Shown: positions 43,471 to 52,506, numbered from the stretch's first letter. The stretch: DNA of 64,000 bases from Paenibacillus sp. (GCA_031254035.1 JAIRVF010000153.1:1-64000), one strand, 5' to 3'. Numbers and translations are program-made. Notes: generated from the sequence alone by a model not told the origin.

Positions 43471-43533
43471 GTAGGTTAGCTCCTTTCGGTTATCAAAACT
43501 TCAATATTTTAAAAAAATAGCGCCGCTGTAATG

Positions 43534-44409
43534 CTACTCCTTCAAGCCAGAATTCATCATGCCGCGTACATAGTACTTCTGTAAGACCAGGAAGACGACC
43601 AGGATTGGCACCGTCGAAATCACAAGGCCGGCCATCAGAAGCGGTTGTGTCATCTCCGGATCGAGATGATCCTTCAGCATCTGCACACCAACCGGCAGGA
43701 CTGCCAGGTCCGGGTTGACTGAGTTGATGATCAAGGCCCAGATGAATTCGTTCCACTGGCCGATGAATTCGAATATTGCCAGCGTAGCCAGGGCCGGGCC
43801 GGTCATTGGCAGGATTAGCCGGAAGAAAATCCGAAACTCGGAAGCCCCGTCGATCCGGGCCGCTTCGATATAAGCATCATTGATCGTTAAGATGAACTGG
43901 CGCATGAGGAAGATGCCGTAGGCACTCACCGCGAAAGGCAAGATCAACGATAATATCGATGTCGCTAGACCGCCTTCGCCGCCATTACCGAAAATATCAT
44001 TGCCACCGACGAGCGGAAAGTGGGTGATGATATAGAAGTTCGGAATAAAAAACAGAAAGCTTGGAATCATCATTGTCGACAGAATGAATTGGAAAATGCG
44101 GTTGCGTCCGCGGAACCGAAGTTTGGCTAGCGCATAAGCGGCCATCGAACTCGTCAGGAGCACCAGGATCGTTGAAACGACAGATTTAATGATACTGTTT
44201 TTAAACAGTAATGCGATGTTCAAGCTTTCAAACGCCCGTTGGTAGTTATCGAAATAAAATGTTTCCGGACGAAAATGATAGTACAGGCTATTGTATTCGG
44301 CGGAGCCTTTAAACGAACTTAATATCATATCGAGAAAAGGGAATACCATGACGATGGAACCGACAAGGATGATCAGATACGAAATCCAAGGTGTTTTTTT
44401 CCTTCTCAT
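43534..44409 (-). CDS. Carbohydrate ABC transporter permease (MalG type)
   Basis: 291 residues, six membrane segments. The binding-protein-dependent transport signature EAARIDGASEFRIFFRLILPM sits in the cytoplasmic loop that contacts the ATPase. Its start overlaps the stop of the other permease by one base. No ATPase gene is in the cluster, so a shared MsmX-like ATPase encoded elsewhere is expected. Confidence 0.93.
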   Translation of the reverse strand: MRRKKTPWISYLIILVGSIVMVFPFLDMILSSFKGSAEYNSLYYHFRPETFYFDNYQRAFESLNIALLFKNSIIKSVVSTILVLLTSSMAAYALAKLRFRGRNRIFQFILSTMMIPSFLFFIPNFYIITHFPLVGGNDIFGNGGEGGLATSILSLILPFAVSAYGIFLMRQFILTINDAYIEAARIDGASEFRIFFRLILPMTGPALATLAIFEFIGQWNEFIWALIINSVNPDLAVLPVGVQMLKDHLDPEMTQPLLMAGLVISTVPILVVFLVLQKYYVRGMMNSGLKE

Positions 44410-45308
44410 CAGTAGCTTTCCACTCCTCCCCGTTTAAAGAATTTCAACTGGATCGCCGTGACGATCATTACGCAGACGAACAACACGAACGCCATGGCGC
44501 TCGCCAGTCCCCAATTCCCGAATGAAAAGGCTTGTTTATACATCTCTAATCCGGCTACGTTCGTCGAATCGCCAGGCCCGCCCGTCTTTGTCATGACCAT
44601 CGTCAGAGTGAAAGACTGCAATCCCCCGATAAATGACGTGATCAGTACGAACGTGATGGATGGCTTTAATAGGGGCAGCGTAATGCCGGTGAACACTTTC
44701 CGGAGGCCTGCGCCTTCCAATTCTGCAGCTTCATAGAAATCCTCCGGGATGGCCTTGAGTCCTGCAGACAAGATCAGCATCGAGCTACCGATGCCTAGCC
44801 ATCCGCCAACCACGATGATGGAGGAAAGGGCGATGTTCGAATCCTGCAGGAAATTTTGCTGTGGAATGCCAAACCAGGTAAAAATTTCGTTGATTAACCC
44901 ATTCGTTGGATTGTATAGATATAGCCAAATGTTCCCGATCGCTACGATCGTCGTAACGGCCGGCAGGAAATACAGTGTCCGCCACAGCCCTTCCCAGCGA
45001 AGCCTCGTTATCAGATACGCGACGCCGAGAGCGCAGACAAATGAAATCAATACTGTGCCGAAAGCAAAGATGAATGTATTGGTCAAGATCGGGTACAGAA
45101 ACGTCGAATCCGGCGAGAAGATGGCCTTGTAATTCGCGAAACCGACCCACTTGATTTCCGCAAGATCGAACCCGCCCCATTCCGTGAAACTCAAGAACAG
45201 GGAGAAGAAGAATGGAATCACCAAGAAGATCGAGTAGAAGACGAACACAGGCGAAAGGAATAAGAAGCCGACCGCACTTTCCCTTTTTGCTAAACCGCTC
45301 CTCTTCAT
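44409..45308 (-). CDS. Carbohydrate ABC transporter permease (MalF/UgpA type)
   Basis: 299 residues, six membrane segments. The EAA loop is EAAELEGAGLRKVFTGITLP, followed by LLKPSITFVLI. GGFDLAEIKWVGFANYKAIF is typical of the N-terminal periplasmic loop. Forms the heterodimeric channel with the second permease; 12 bases after the binding-protein gene. Confidence 0.93.
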   Translation of the reverse strand: MKRSGLAKRESAVGFLFLSPVFVFYSIFLVIPFFFSLFLSFTEWGGFDLAEIKWVGFANYKAIFSPDSTFLYPILTNTFIFAFGTVLISFVCALGVAYLITRLRWEGLWRTLYFLPAVTTIVAIGNIWLYLYNPTNGLINEIFTWFGIPQQNFLQDSNIALSSIIVVGGWLGIGSSMLILSAGLKAIPEDFYEAAELEGAGLRKVFTGITLPLLKPSITFVLITSFIGGLQSFTLTMVMTKTGGPGDSTNVAGLEMYKQAFSFGNWGLASAMAFVLFVCVMIVTAIQLKFFKRGGVESY

Positions 45309-45320
45309 AGTCAGTTCACC

Positions 45321-46646
45321 TTATTTCCCTAGTTTTGCTTGGATGTCTTTTTGGGCGTTCGCTTGCGCGTCTTCATTCGTCGTCTTCCCAGCCCACATGT
45401 TTTCGATCTGCTTGTAAAGAATGTCCTGCACCTCGGAAGCAGTTGGTGGGCTTTGCTCCGGCTGCGCGTACTGCAGCGCGTCCGAGAACACTTTAGCGAT
45501 TGGATCGGTTGAGAGCTTATCTTGGACCGATTTCGATGCGATGTCTGATTTGCGCGTTGGAACGGTATTGAAGCCTTCGAGAAGGAAGTTCGCTTCGGGT
45601 GTCATGTCGTTTTTGATCGGTTGTGAGTTGAACCATTTCAGGAACTTCCAGGCAGCTTCCTTGTTTTTGGATTTGCTGTTGACACCCCATGCCCATGAAT
45701 AAGCCAGAGTGCCTTGCGCCCTGCCATCCGGTGATGGCAGCGGTGCCGCACCTACGTCGCTGTATTTGTCCTTCATCAAGGTTTTTAGGGAGCCTGCCCA
45801 CCAGCCCGCTTCGATCGTTATGCCGACCTGATTCGCGCCGAACCCTTTAGTCGTCTGGAAGCCGATGTCGGAAATGCCGTCCTTGCCGTACACTTTACTG
45901 TACAGCTCGATCGTTTTTTTCGCCGCTTCGTTATCCAGGTTTGCTTTTTTTAGGTCGTCGCTAAACAGCGTGCCGCCAGCTGTTGCTATCAGGCCCATGA
46001 ATGGCTGTACAATTTTGCCGGCGTAGCCGCGTAGAAATCCGAAGCCTTGTACGATCGTTTTTCCGTTCGAATCCTTCTTCTCGATCTTTTTCGCCATTTC
46101 GATCAAATCGTCCCACGTCTTCGGCGGGTTGTCGTAGCCAGCGTCTTTCAATAACCTTTTGTTGTAGAACAAGCCATACGCCTGCACTTCCGTTGGATAA
46201 CCATATATATTGCCGTCAATCGTGGCCGCCGATACTGCGGATGCTGGATAGTTGGATTTGATGTCTGCTGCGATGTCGCCCGGTGCCGGAGCAAGCACTT
46301 TGTTTTTGGACAGCTGGCCGCCCCAAAGCGTATACGTGTGTACGATGTCCGCGACTTGGCCTGCCGTTTGCTTGGTCATCATCGTGCTAAGCAATTGGTC
46401 GAATTCGACCGGTGTCAGTTTCACTTGGATATCTGGATTCTCTTTATTCCATTGGTCGATATATGGCTTAATGAACTTCTCGTTTTCACCTGTGTAATGT
46501 GAGAGAAGCGTTAGGGTCACTTTTCCTTTTGGTACTTCGGAATTCGTTCCATCTGGGGAAGGGGAGCCCGATTTGCTGCTCGAGGAACATGCCGTCATGC
46601 TGATGGCGAGCATGGCTGCTATCACGATTGTAAATATTTTTTTCAC
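45321..46646 (-). CDS. Extracellular sugar-binding lipoprotein (ABC substrate-binding protein)
   Basis: 441 residues. Lipoprotein signal KKIFTIVIAAMLAISMTAC with the lipid-modified Cys20, then a Ser-rich linker. Family 1 solute-binding fold: VTLTLLSHYTGENEKFIKPY, PTEVQAYGLFYNKRLLKDAGYD with PPKTWDDLIEMAKKI, later SWAWGVNSKSKNKEAAWKFL. AAGGAGG upstream. It captures the substrate for the two permeases; the sugar is unknown. Confidence 0.94.
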   Translation of the reverse strand: MKKIFTIVIAAMLAISMTACSSSSKSGSPSPDGTNSEVPKGKVTLTLLSHYTGENEKFIKPYIDQWNKENPDIQVKLTPVEFDQLLSTMMTKQTAGQVADIVHTYTLWGGQLSKNKVLAPAPGDIAADIKSNYPASAVSAATIDGNIYGYPTEVQAYGLFYNKRLLKDAGYDNPPKTWDDLIEMAKKIEKKDSNGKTIVQGFGFLRGYAGKIVQPFMGLIATAGGTLFSDDLKKANLDNEAAKKTIELYSKVYGKDGISDIGFQTTKGFGANQVGITIEAGWWAGSLKTLMKDKYSDVGAAPLPSPDGRAQGTLAYSWAWGVNSKSKNKEAAWKFLKWFNSQPIKNDMTPEANFLLEGFNTVPTRKSDIASKSVQDKLSTDPIAKVFSDALQYAQPEQSPPTASEVQDILYKQIENMWAGKTTNEDAQANAQKDIQAKLGK

Positions 46647-46703
46647 TTAAGCTTTGCCTCCTTAATAAAAGGTTCAGGTCTTAGCTCTATTCACGATCGC
46701 AGC

Positions 46704-47657
46704 CTAGAGGTTTTTAAACATAATGTTAAACGATCTTGTGATGGAAAAGCCTACAGCCTTATACAGATGTCCTGCGGCGCTTTGTTCCCCGGTCCATAGG
46801 AACCAGGCTCCATGAAGTGCGTGTGCGCGCATGTTGGCCAAACAATCATGCAGCAATATTTTTCCTATACCTTTGCCACGCTGATCCGGGTGTACGCCAA
46901 ACGGGCCGAACCGCTCTCGAATGCCTTCGTAACCGCCGTTCATGCAGAAGCCGACGAGTGTATCCTTCTCGCGGGCGACCAGGATTTGATCGAGCGGCAG
47001 TCCTTGCAGCACGCCTTCGCGGATGGCGCGGCCCCAGTCGGGGTTAAAGATTTCGTTGTTAAAACGAATCAGCTCGACCAAGTCGGAATCCTTCGCCAAC
47101 TCAAAGGTATATCCTTCTTTGATACGCTTTTCTTTGAGTGTTCTAACTTCCGATGGGACTTCATAGTCGACGAGTGTACGATCCATAGCTACAGCCGAAT
47201 ATTGAACTGTAAAGCCGTACTTTTTCAAGAAGGCGTCCCCGCTCGGATAATTCGCCCGATCTATGCCCGGCACGATATAATTCGGCGCGTAAGAGGAGAA
47301 GAACACTCTTGTTCGGCTGTTTTCCAGCAGAAATCGTTCCACGCCTGCGAGGAGGTTGCCGCCGATTCCTTGTCTCTCGTACTGTGGAGCGATGAAGAAA
47401 AACGGAATCCATCCGTTGTCCGGCTCAAGATCGGTTCCATACATAGGCAGCAGCCTGCGCACCGCATACACGCAGCCAACGAGCTGCTCGTCGTCGAATG
47501 CCAGCCGCATGCCAGCCGGATCGAAATTGGCATCGAGCAGAACCAGATTGCGGAACCGCTTCATAGTTACCAAATCCTTCAGTAGTGTATCGTTCCAAAG
47601 CGCTATGATTTGCTTTTCGTCACCAGGTTCATAATGTCTGTAAGATATTTGGGTCAC
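46704..47657 (-). CDS. GNAT family N-acetyltransferase, two GNAT domains
   Basis: 317 residues, two tandem GNAT folds. The first has FFIAPQYERQGIGGNLLAGVE (CoA-binding Q/RxxGxG/A); the second has FGVHPDQRGKGIGKILLHDC. The pair resembles mycothiol-synthase-like double GNATs. First gene in the minus-strand operon that continues with the sugar ABC genes and PIG-L deacetylase, so both an acetyltransferase and a deacetylase accompany this transporter. Promoter and palindrome upstream at 47748-47810. Confidence 0.88.
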   Translation of the reverse strand: MTQISYRHYEPGDEKQIIALWNDTLLKDLVTMKRFRNLVLLDANFDPAGMRLAFDDEQLVGCVYAVRRLLPMYGTDLEPDNGWIPFFFIAPQYERQGIGGNLLAGVERFLLENSRTRVFFSSYAPNYIVPGIDRANYPSGDAFLKKYGFTVQYSAVAMDRTLVDYEVPSEVRTLKEKRIKEGYTFELAKDSDLVELIRFNNEIFNPDWGRAIREGVLQGLPLDQILVAREKDTLVGFCMNGGYEGIRERFGPFGVHPDQRGKGIGKILLHDCLANMRAHALHGAWFLWTGEQSAAGHLYKAVGFSITRSFNIMFKNL

Positions 47658-47747
47658 TTTTAAAGTTCCTCCAGTCTTTGTTTATTGCCAATCGTATTCA
47701 GTTGAAATGTTCCGGTAAGAACCGAAATCGCCTTATGAGAGTCACCT

Positions 47748-47765
47748 CGATTTCAATTGAAATCG
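47748..47765. promoter_or_regulatory. Perfect 18-bp palindromic operator
   Basis: CGATTTCAATTGAAATCG lies just downstream of the presumed transcription start of the GNAT-ABC-PIG-L operon, a place where a repressor would block transcription. A half-like CCGAAATCG lies at about 47722. The regulator gene is not in the immediate vicinity. Confidence 0.65.
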
Positions 47766-47781
47766 CCTTCTTCTCAGGCAC

Positions 47782-47810
47782 ATTATAAAATGGGTGAAAT
47801 ATAATTTCAA
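47782..47810 (-). promoter_or_regulatory. Strong sigma-A promoter for the GNAT-ABC-PIG-L operon
   Basis: On the minus strand TTGAAA, 17 bases, TATAAT: near-consensus. Confidence 0.75.
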
Positions 47811-47863
47811 CGGAATGTTTTGTCGAGAAATAAAAAAATGAAATTTAGTTAATTGGTGTATAG

Positions 47864-47909
47864 AAAAATCCCCCTGATTGTTGTGAATCAACAAAACAGG
47901 GGGATTTTT
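47864..47909. terminator. Terminator of cls (bidirectional hairpin)
   Basis: AAAAATCCCCCTG pairs with CAGGGGGATTTTT; inner TGTTG/CAACA. Confidence 0.85.
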
Positions 47910-47942
47910 CAGTGCTGTCCCATGTGGAACAACTTCTTTTGT

Positions 47943-49391
47943 TTATAAAATTGGCGACAACAATCTTGAAATCGATTCCTTGATCCGGATCCGCCTCGGG
48001 CGCTGTTCGTATTCTTGCAGCGTGAGCTGCCTGGATACTCGCAGATCCTCATCAAATACCTCGGTCAATTTTTTCGAAATCAGGTCATCATACAAAAATG
48101 CGTTGACTTCAAAATTTAGCTTAAAGCTGCGGAAGTCAATATTGGCCGTTCCTACCGAGGAAATCTCCTCATCAATCACAATGGTCTTGGCGTGGATAAA
48201 TCCGTTATTGTACAGATACACGGTAGCTCCGGTTTTTAGCATCTGTCCAATGTACGAATACGTCGCCCAGTATACAAAGATATGATCGGGTTTATCGGGA
48301 ATCATGATCTTTACCTCGACGCCGGACAAAGCGGCGATCCTGAGCGCATCGAGCAAACTCGAATCAGGAATAAAGTAAGGGGTTTGGATATATATCGACT
48401 TTTTTGCTGAAGATATCATTTTGATATAACCGTTTTTGATATGCTCAAACTCGCTGTCCGGTCCACTTGTAACAATCTGCATCCCGATTTTCCCTGCTGG
48501 GCCTACACGGGGAAACAAATTGGGAGTATATGTAATGTGATGATGATGTGACGCTTGATTCCAGTCCAAAATAAACCGAATTTGCATCGCATAAACGGCT
48601 GAGCCTGTGATCCGGAGATGAGTATCTCTCCAATAGCCGAATTTCGATTTGAGTCCCAAATATTCGTCACCTACGTTAAAACCGCCGACATAACCGATGT
48701 CTCCGTCAATAATGACAAGCTTGCGGTGATTGCGGTAATTCAATCGTAAGTTGATAAGTCTGAGCCGCGAAGGGAAGAAGGCCTCAGCGAACCCACCAGC
48801 CGCACGGAATTCTCGGAAAAACCGTTTCGTTAATTTCTTGGATCCCAGTTGATCATATAACACTCTTACTTTGACGCCTTCTTTTGCTTTTTGAGTGAGA
48901 AGGCTGATAAGTTTCTTACCTAAGTTGTCATTTTGGATGATGTAGTACTGGACGTGGATATAATCTTTTGCAGCATGAATGTCCTCGAAAAGCTTGTCGA
49001 ATTTTTCCTTACCGTCCGTAATGATATCAACCGCATTTTTTTCCGTGAAAATAGAATGGTTGTTATTCAAATGCATGTAAATCAAATCACGATTTTTACT
49101 CGCCGATTCGTTGTGAAATTGGTATTTGCCTGTCTGGATTTGGTCCAATTGTTCCAAGATCGTTTCTTCTACGCCAATTTTCTTCAGATCGCCCCAATGG
49201 AACAGCCGTACATGTCTAAAGTTCTGGGCGAACAAGAGGTATAGCAAAAATCCAGCGATTGGAATGAACGTAAGAACCAGTAACCAAGCCCATGTTGTTC
49301 CGGCATCTCTGCGTTCTTTGAAAACGACGACCAAAGCAAATACAAAGTTTAGGAAAAGAATCAATTCTAAAATATAAGTTGAATAATTCAT
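47943..49391 (-). CDS. cls: Cardiolipin synthase
   Basis: 482 residues, normal. Two N-terminal membrane helices (LELILFLNFVFALVVVF; WAWLLVLTFIPIAGFLLYLLF) followed by two phospholipase-D domains. The HKD motifs are NYRNHRKLVIIDGD and GFIHAKTIVIDEE, each with a downstream GG/GTANID strand. It condenses two phosphatidylglycerol molecules to cardiolipin at the membrane. TAGGAGGAA precedes ATG. Single gene. Confidence 0.95.
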   Translation of the reverse strand: MNYSTYILELILFLNFVFALVVVFKERRDAGTTWAWLLVLTFIPIAGFLLYLLFAQNFRHVRLFHWGDLKKIGVEETILEQLDQIQTGKYQFHNESASKNRDLIYMHLNNNHSIFTEKNAVDIITDGKEKFDKLFEDIHAAKDYIHVQYYIIQNDNLGKKLISLLTQKAKEGVKVRVLYDQLGSKKLTKRFFREFRAAGGFAEAFFPSRLRLINLRLNYRNHRKLVIIDGDIGYVGGFNVGDEYLGLKSKFGYWRDTHLRITGSAVYAMQIRFILDWNQASHHHHITYTPNLFPRVGPAGKIGMQIVTSGPDSEFEHIKNGYIKMISSAKKSIYIQTPYFIPDSSLLDALRIAALSGVEVKIMIPDKPDHIFVYWATYSYIGQMLKTGATVYLYNNGFIHAKTIVIDEEISSVGTANIDFRSFKLNFEVNAFLYDDLISKKLTEVFDEDLRVSRQLTLQEYEQRPRRIRIKESISRLLSPIL

Positions 49392-49429
49392 TGCAATGAG
49401 TTCCTCCTACGACTTCGTTCCAATCCAGA

Positions 49430-50344
49430 TTACATCATTAGTTGCAAATCGGATATATCATGTTTCAGACGCTCAAGGAAATGCCGTGAAATGACTGAAG
49501 GCGAGCGGTCTTTACGATGGATGACCCCTAGATAGACTGGGCTTTGTTGCGGAAGATCCAAGTCCAAAATGATGGTATCGTCTTCAGCAAATAAAGGTTC
49601 CGTAATAAAAGAGTAATTTAGTCCTAATGTGACCGCCAAATAATTCACGCAAGCTCGGCTGATCAATGCCCGGTTATTGGTCGTGTACAGGATGTCAACA
49701 TTTCCGTATTTTTTCTGGAACTCGTCCATAAACCATTTTACATAATCATCATTATACAGGACAACGGGCTGCTTTATAAGCTCCTCCGGTGTGATGGTCT
49801 TTTGAAAGGCTAGCGGGGAGTGGAGGCTAGTTGCGGCCACCATCCGAACTTTTAACAAGCGTTCGAAGTTCAATCCTAAATGCTTAACCAACCTGTTCTT
49901 AAATAAAATGATGATGCCCAAATCGCATTTATCGTTTAAAACATCGTCGATGATATCCTGCGAGCCCTGCTCGGCTATTTCGACTTTGACCTGCGAATGT
50001 TGTTTTTTAAAATCAAGCACAGCTTTTTCCAGGAGAAACATAGGCCCGGGAATCGTCGCTACTCTCAATCTTCCTTCGATCGTATCGGAATGCCCTTGCG
50101 CCACTTTTTTTAGTTCATCGTATTTTTGCAGCAGTTCAACCGCTTTTTTGATAATGGCTTCACCTTCGACCGTTGGAACGGCTCCCGCCCGGGATCGTTT
50201 GAGAAGGGTGACTCCCCATTCTTCCTCAATGCTAGAGATCGATTGGCTTATGGCTGAGATCGTGACATGCAGATTTTGCGCCGCTTTTGACATGGAGCCT
50301 GTCTTGGCAGCCTCGACTAAATATTCTAACCGCTCTATATTCAT
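49430..50344 (-). CDS. LysR family transcriptional regulator
   Basis: 304 residues. The N-terminal winged HTH (1-60) is standard: LEYLVEAAKTGSMSKAAQNL, then ISQSISSIEEEWGVTLLKRS. The effector domain (about 90-300) includes LRVATIPGPMFLLEKAVLDF. Divergent from two SDR genes with a LysR-box-like palindrome between, so it probably controls them and itself. Confidence 0.93.
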   Translation of the reverse strand: MNIERLEYLVEAAKTGSMSKAAQNLHVTISAISQSISSIEEEWGVTLLKRSRAGAVPTVEGEAIIKKAVELLQKYDELKKVAQGHSDTIEGRLRVATIPGPMFLLEKAVLDFKKQHSQVKVEIAEQGSQDIIDDVLNDKCDLGIIILFKNRLVKHLGLNFERLLKVRMVAATSLHSPLAFQKTITPEELIKQPVVLYNDDYVKWFMDEFQKKYGNVDILYTTNNRALISRACVNYLAVTLGLNYSFITEPLFAEDDTIILDLDLPQQSPVYLGVIHRKDRSPSVISRHFLERLKHDISDLQLMM

Positions 50345-50361
50345 CTCAATCCGCCCCTGAC

Positions 50362-50376
50362 TTAAGAAATGCTTAA
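50362..50376. promoter_or_regulatory. LysR-type operator (T-N11-A) in the divergent promoter
   Basis: TTAAG-AAATG-CTTAA is a perfect interrupted palindrome containing the T-N11-A LysR motif, 18 bases upstream of the LysR start. Expected to mediate autoregulation and SDR control. Confidence 0.6.
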
Positions 50377-50530
50377 GCTGAATTAAAAATGTTTAAATTT
50401 CCTTTAATTTATATTGATGATACCATAGAAGCGAAGATTCTGGTACCAACGAACTAGAATTGCAATAAAATTTGTCACATGAAGCTATGATCTTGATCTA
50501 TCATTAATATGGATGAAAGGAAGTTGTCAT

Positions 50531-51286
50531 ATGCGACTGGAAGGCAAAGTAGCACTGATAACAGGTGCAGGAGCAGGTATCGGGAAGACGACAGCACTTC
50601 GTTTTGCGCAGGAAGGCGCTAAGGTAATCGTGACGGATATCAATTTGGAGAGCGTTCGCCAAACGGCGGCGGAGATCGAACAGGCAGGCGGTGCGGCTGC
50701 GGCATTCAAACATGATGTTAGCAGCGAAGAACAATGGAAAAGTATCGTAGAAGAATCATTAAATACATATGGCTCTATTGATGTGTTGTTCAACAACGCC
50801 GGCATTTATTTTATCAAACCGATTGTAGAGATCGGCCTGGACGAGTGGAACCGGATGCTTTCAATTAACGTGACGGGTGTTTTCCTAGGCATGAAGCATG
50901 TTCTGCCTGTCATGGCCAAGCAAAAGGGTGGTTCAATCATCAACGCCTCTTCCATTGCCGGACTGATCGGGGCATCCGGGCATTTGGCCTATGGCGCCTC
51001 TAAAGGGGCTGTACGGACAATGACCAAAGATGCGGCGATTGAATATGCTTCCGCTAATGTTCGGGTCAATTCGATCCATCCGGCATATATCAACACGGCT
51101 ATGGGAGATTATGCGACGCAAATGAGCCAAATGTCCGAAGCAGAGCTTGGAAAACGGGTGGCACCAATGGGACGGTTTGGTACGGTTGAAGAAGTATCCA
51201 ATCTGGTTCTATTCTTGGCTTCCGACGAGTCGTCTTATTCGACTGGTTCCGAATTCGTTATCGACGGTGGCGCGACTGCAAACTGA
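50531..51286 (+). CDS. SDR family oxidoreductase (1)
   Basis: About 251 residues, classical short-chain dehydrogenase. Cofactor motif GAGAGIGKTTA preceded by ALIT; NNAG at VLFNNAGIYF; active site Ser in INASSIAG and Tyr-x3-Lys in YGASKGAVR; SIHPAYINTAMG follows. ATG 50531 is chosen since AAAGGAAG lies upstream and the protein then begins RLEGKVALITG. Adjacent to a second SDR gene 16 bases later. Confidence 0.93.
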   Translation: MRLEGKVALITGAGAGIGKTTALRFAQEGAKVIVTDINLESVRQTAAEIEQAGGAAAAFKHDVSSEEQWKSIVEESLNTYGSIDVLFNNAGIYFIKPIVEIGLDEWNRMLSINVTGVFLGMKHVLPVMAKQKGGSIINASSIAGLIGASGHLAYGASKGAVRTMTKDAAIEYASANVRVNSIHPAYINTAMGDYATQMSQMSEAELGKRVAPMGRFGTVEEVSNLVLFLASDESSYSTGSEFVIDGGATAN

Positions 51287-51302
51287 TAGGGAGAGAGAAA
51301 TC

Positions 51303-52046
51303 ATGAGATTTGAAAATAAAGTAGCTATCGTAACGGGTGGAGCAAGCGGCATCGGAGAATCGACCGTGAGATTATTTGCGGCAGAAGGGGCAAAGGTTGT
51401 TATTGCGGATTTTTCCGACCGTGGACAAGCTGTATCGGAAGAGTTGAATCAGCAAGGCTTCGACACGCTGTTTGTGAAAACCGATGTGACGAAGGAGCAG
51501 GATGTCATCCGCATGATTGAGCAAACTGTGGAGAAATACGGTAAGTTAGACGTCTTGTTTGCGAATGCAGGTATCGCCAAGGACGCTCCGGCAGATCAAT
51601 TGTCTTTCGAAGGTTGGCAGCGGACGATCGACATTAACTTGACTGGAGTTTTCCTCTGCGATAAATATGCCATTAAGCAAATGTTGGAACAAGGCACTGG
51701 CGGCGCGATCGTAAACTGCGGATCCATTCACAGCCATGTCGGCAAATCGAGAGTAACCGCTTATGCCTCTGCCAAGGGTGGTGTGAAACTGCTGACCCAA
51801 AGCTTGGGCGCAGACTATGCAACCAAAGGCATCCGCATTAACGCCGTTTGCCCAGGTTACATTGATACTCCGCTAATTAGCGGCAGAACCGAGGAAATTA
51901 CAAATCATCTGGTCGGACTTCATCCAATGGGCCGCTTGGGCAAACCGGAGGAAGTTGCAAAAGCCGTCCTGTTCCTCGCCAGCGATGATGCATCGTTCAT
52001 CACCGGCACTAGCTTGCTTGTGGATGGTGGATATACAGCTGTGTAA
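51303..52046 (+). CDS. SDR family oxidoreductase (2)
   Basis: About 247 residues. GGASGIGESTVRL cofactor motif, NAG at LFANAGIAKD, Ser in IVNCGSIHSHVG, Tyr-x3-Lys in YASAKGGVK, then NAVCPGYIDTPL. It is distinct from its neighbour, so the pair is not a recent duplication. GGGAGAGAGAAATC precedes ATG 51303. Both are expected to reduce or oxidise related alcohol/ketone substrates under LysR control; the substrate is unknown. Confidence 0.93.
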   Translation: MRFENKVAIVTGGASGIGESTVRLFAAEGAKVVIADFSDRGQAVSEELNQQGFDTLFVKTDVTKEQDVIRMIEQTVEKYGKLDVLFANAGIAKDAPADQLSFEGWQRTIDINLTGVFLCDKYAIKQMLEQGTGGAIVNCGSIHSHVGKSRVTAYASAKGGVKLLTQSLGADYATKGIRINAVCPGYIDTPLISGRTEEITNHLVGLHPMGRLGKPEEVAKAVLFLASDDASFITGTSLLVDGGYTAV

Positions 52047-52098
52047 TTGGGGTAATTTCTCAAGATGGACCATAGAACTATATAGGTGATAGACAATC

Positions 52099-52146
52099 AA
52101 AAAAAGGAAAGTACTTGTTTTCATAAGTACTTTCCTTTTATTTTTA
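52099..52146 (+). terminator. Terminator of the SDR operon
   Basis: AAAAGGAAAGTACTT pairs with AAGTACTTTCCTTTT, then ATTTTT. Confidence 0.88.
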
Positions 52147-52157
52147 CGGATCGTGCA

Positions 52158-52289
52158 AGTTCCTCGGAAGCACATACTAGTTCCTTGGAAGCACATACTA
52201 GTTCCTCGGAAGCATATACTAGTTCCTTGGAAGCATATACTAGTTCCTCGGAAGCATATACTAGTTCCTCGGAAGCATATACTAGTTCC
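52158..52289. repeat. 21-bp tandem repeat array, six units plus part of a seventh
   Basis: Each 21-bp unit begins AGTTCCTCGGAAGC and ends ATACT. Unit 8th base alternates C/T/C/T/C/C and CACAT changes to CATAT after unit 2, so the array grew by copying pairs. Each unit has a near-palindrome TTCC-TY-GGAA. 21 bp equals two helical turns. Confidence 0.9.
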
Positions 52290-52313
52290 CCCTAAAAGCT
52301 TCCCCTAGAAAAC

Positions 52314-52500
52314 TCTAACGAAACTACAGAACGCTATTGCCTCAAAAACAAGAGCAAATTAAATCTAACGAAACTACAGATCGTTATTTAGGATAAAACC
52401 GGCTTAGAAGGCACTTATTTAGCTTAATAGCGATACCTGGTTTCGTTAGAATTTCGGAAAGTCATTTTTGCTGCAAATAGCGATGTCACGTTTCGTTAGA
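52314..52500. repeat. Symmetric array of four 25-bp TCTAACGAAAC units
   Basis: Two direct units (52314-52338, 52364-52388) face two inverted units (52426-52450, 52476-52500). Unit starts are exactly 50 bp apart within each pair. Common ends are TCTAACGAAAC and CGYTATT with a variable middle. A single half-length unit occurs at 30608. Confidence 0.8.
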
Positions 52501-52506
52501 GAATCA

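Noticed and set aside
52086-52295. Open frame encoding a Ser/Glu/Thr seven-residue repeat (SSSEAYT type)
   Set aside because: It is produced by the 21-bp tandem repeat, has no ribosome site, begins inside the SDR terminator and ends with the array.
52314-52500. CRISPR-like spacing (25-bp units with 25-bp gaps)
   Set aside because: Only four units, two of them inverted, with variable centres, and no cas genes.
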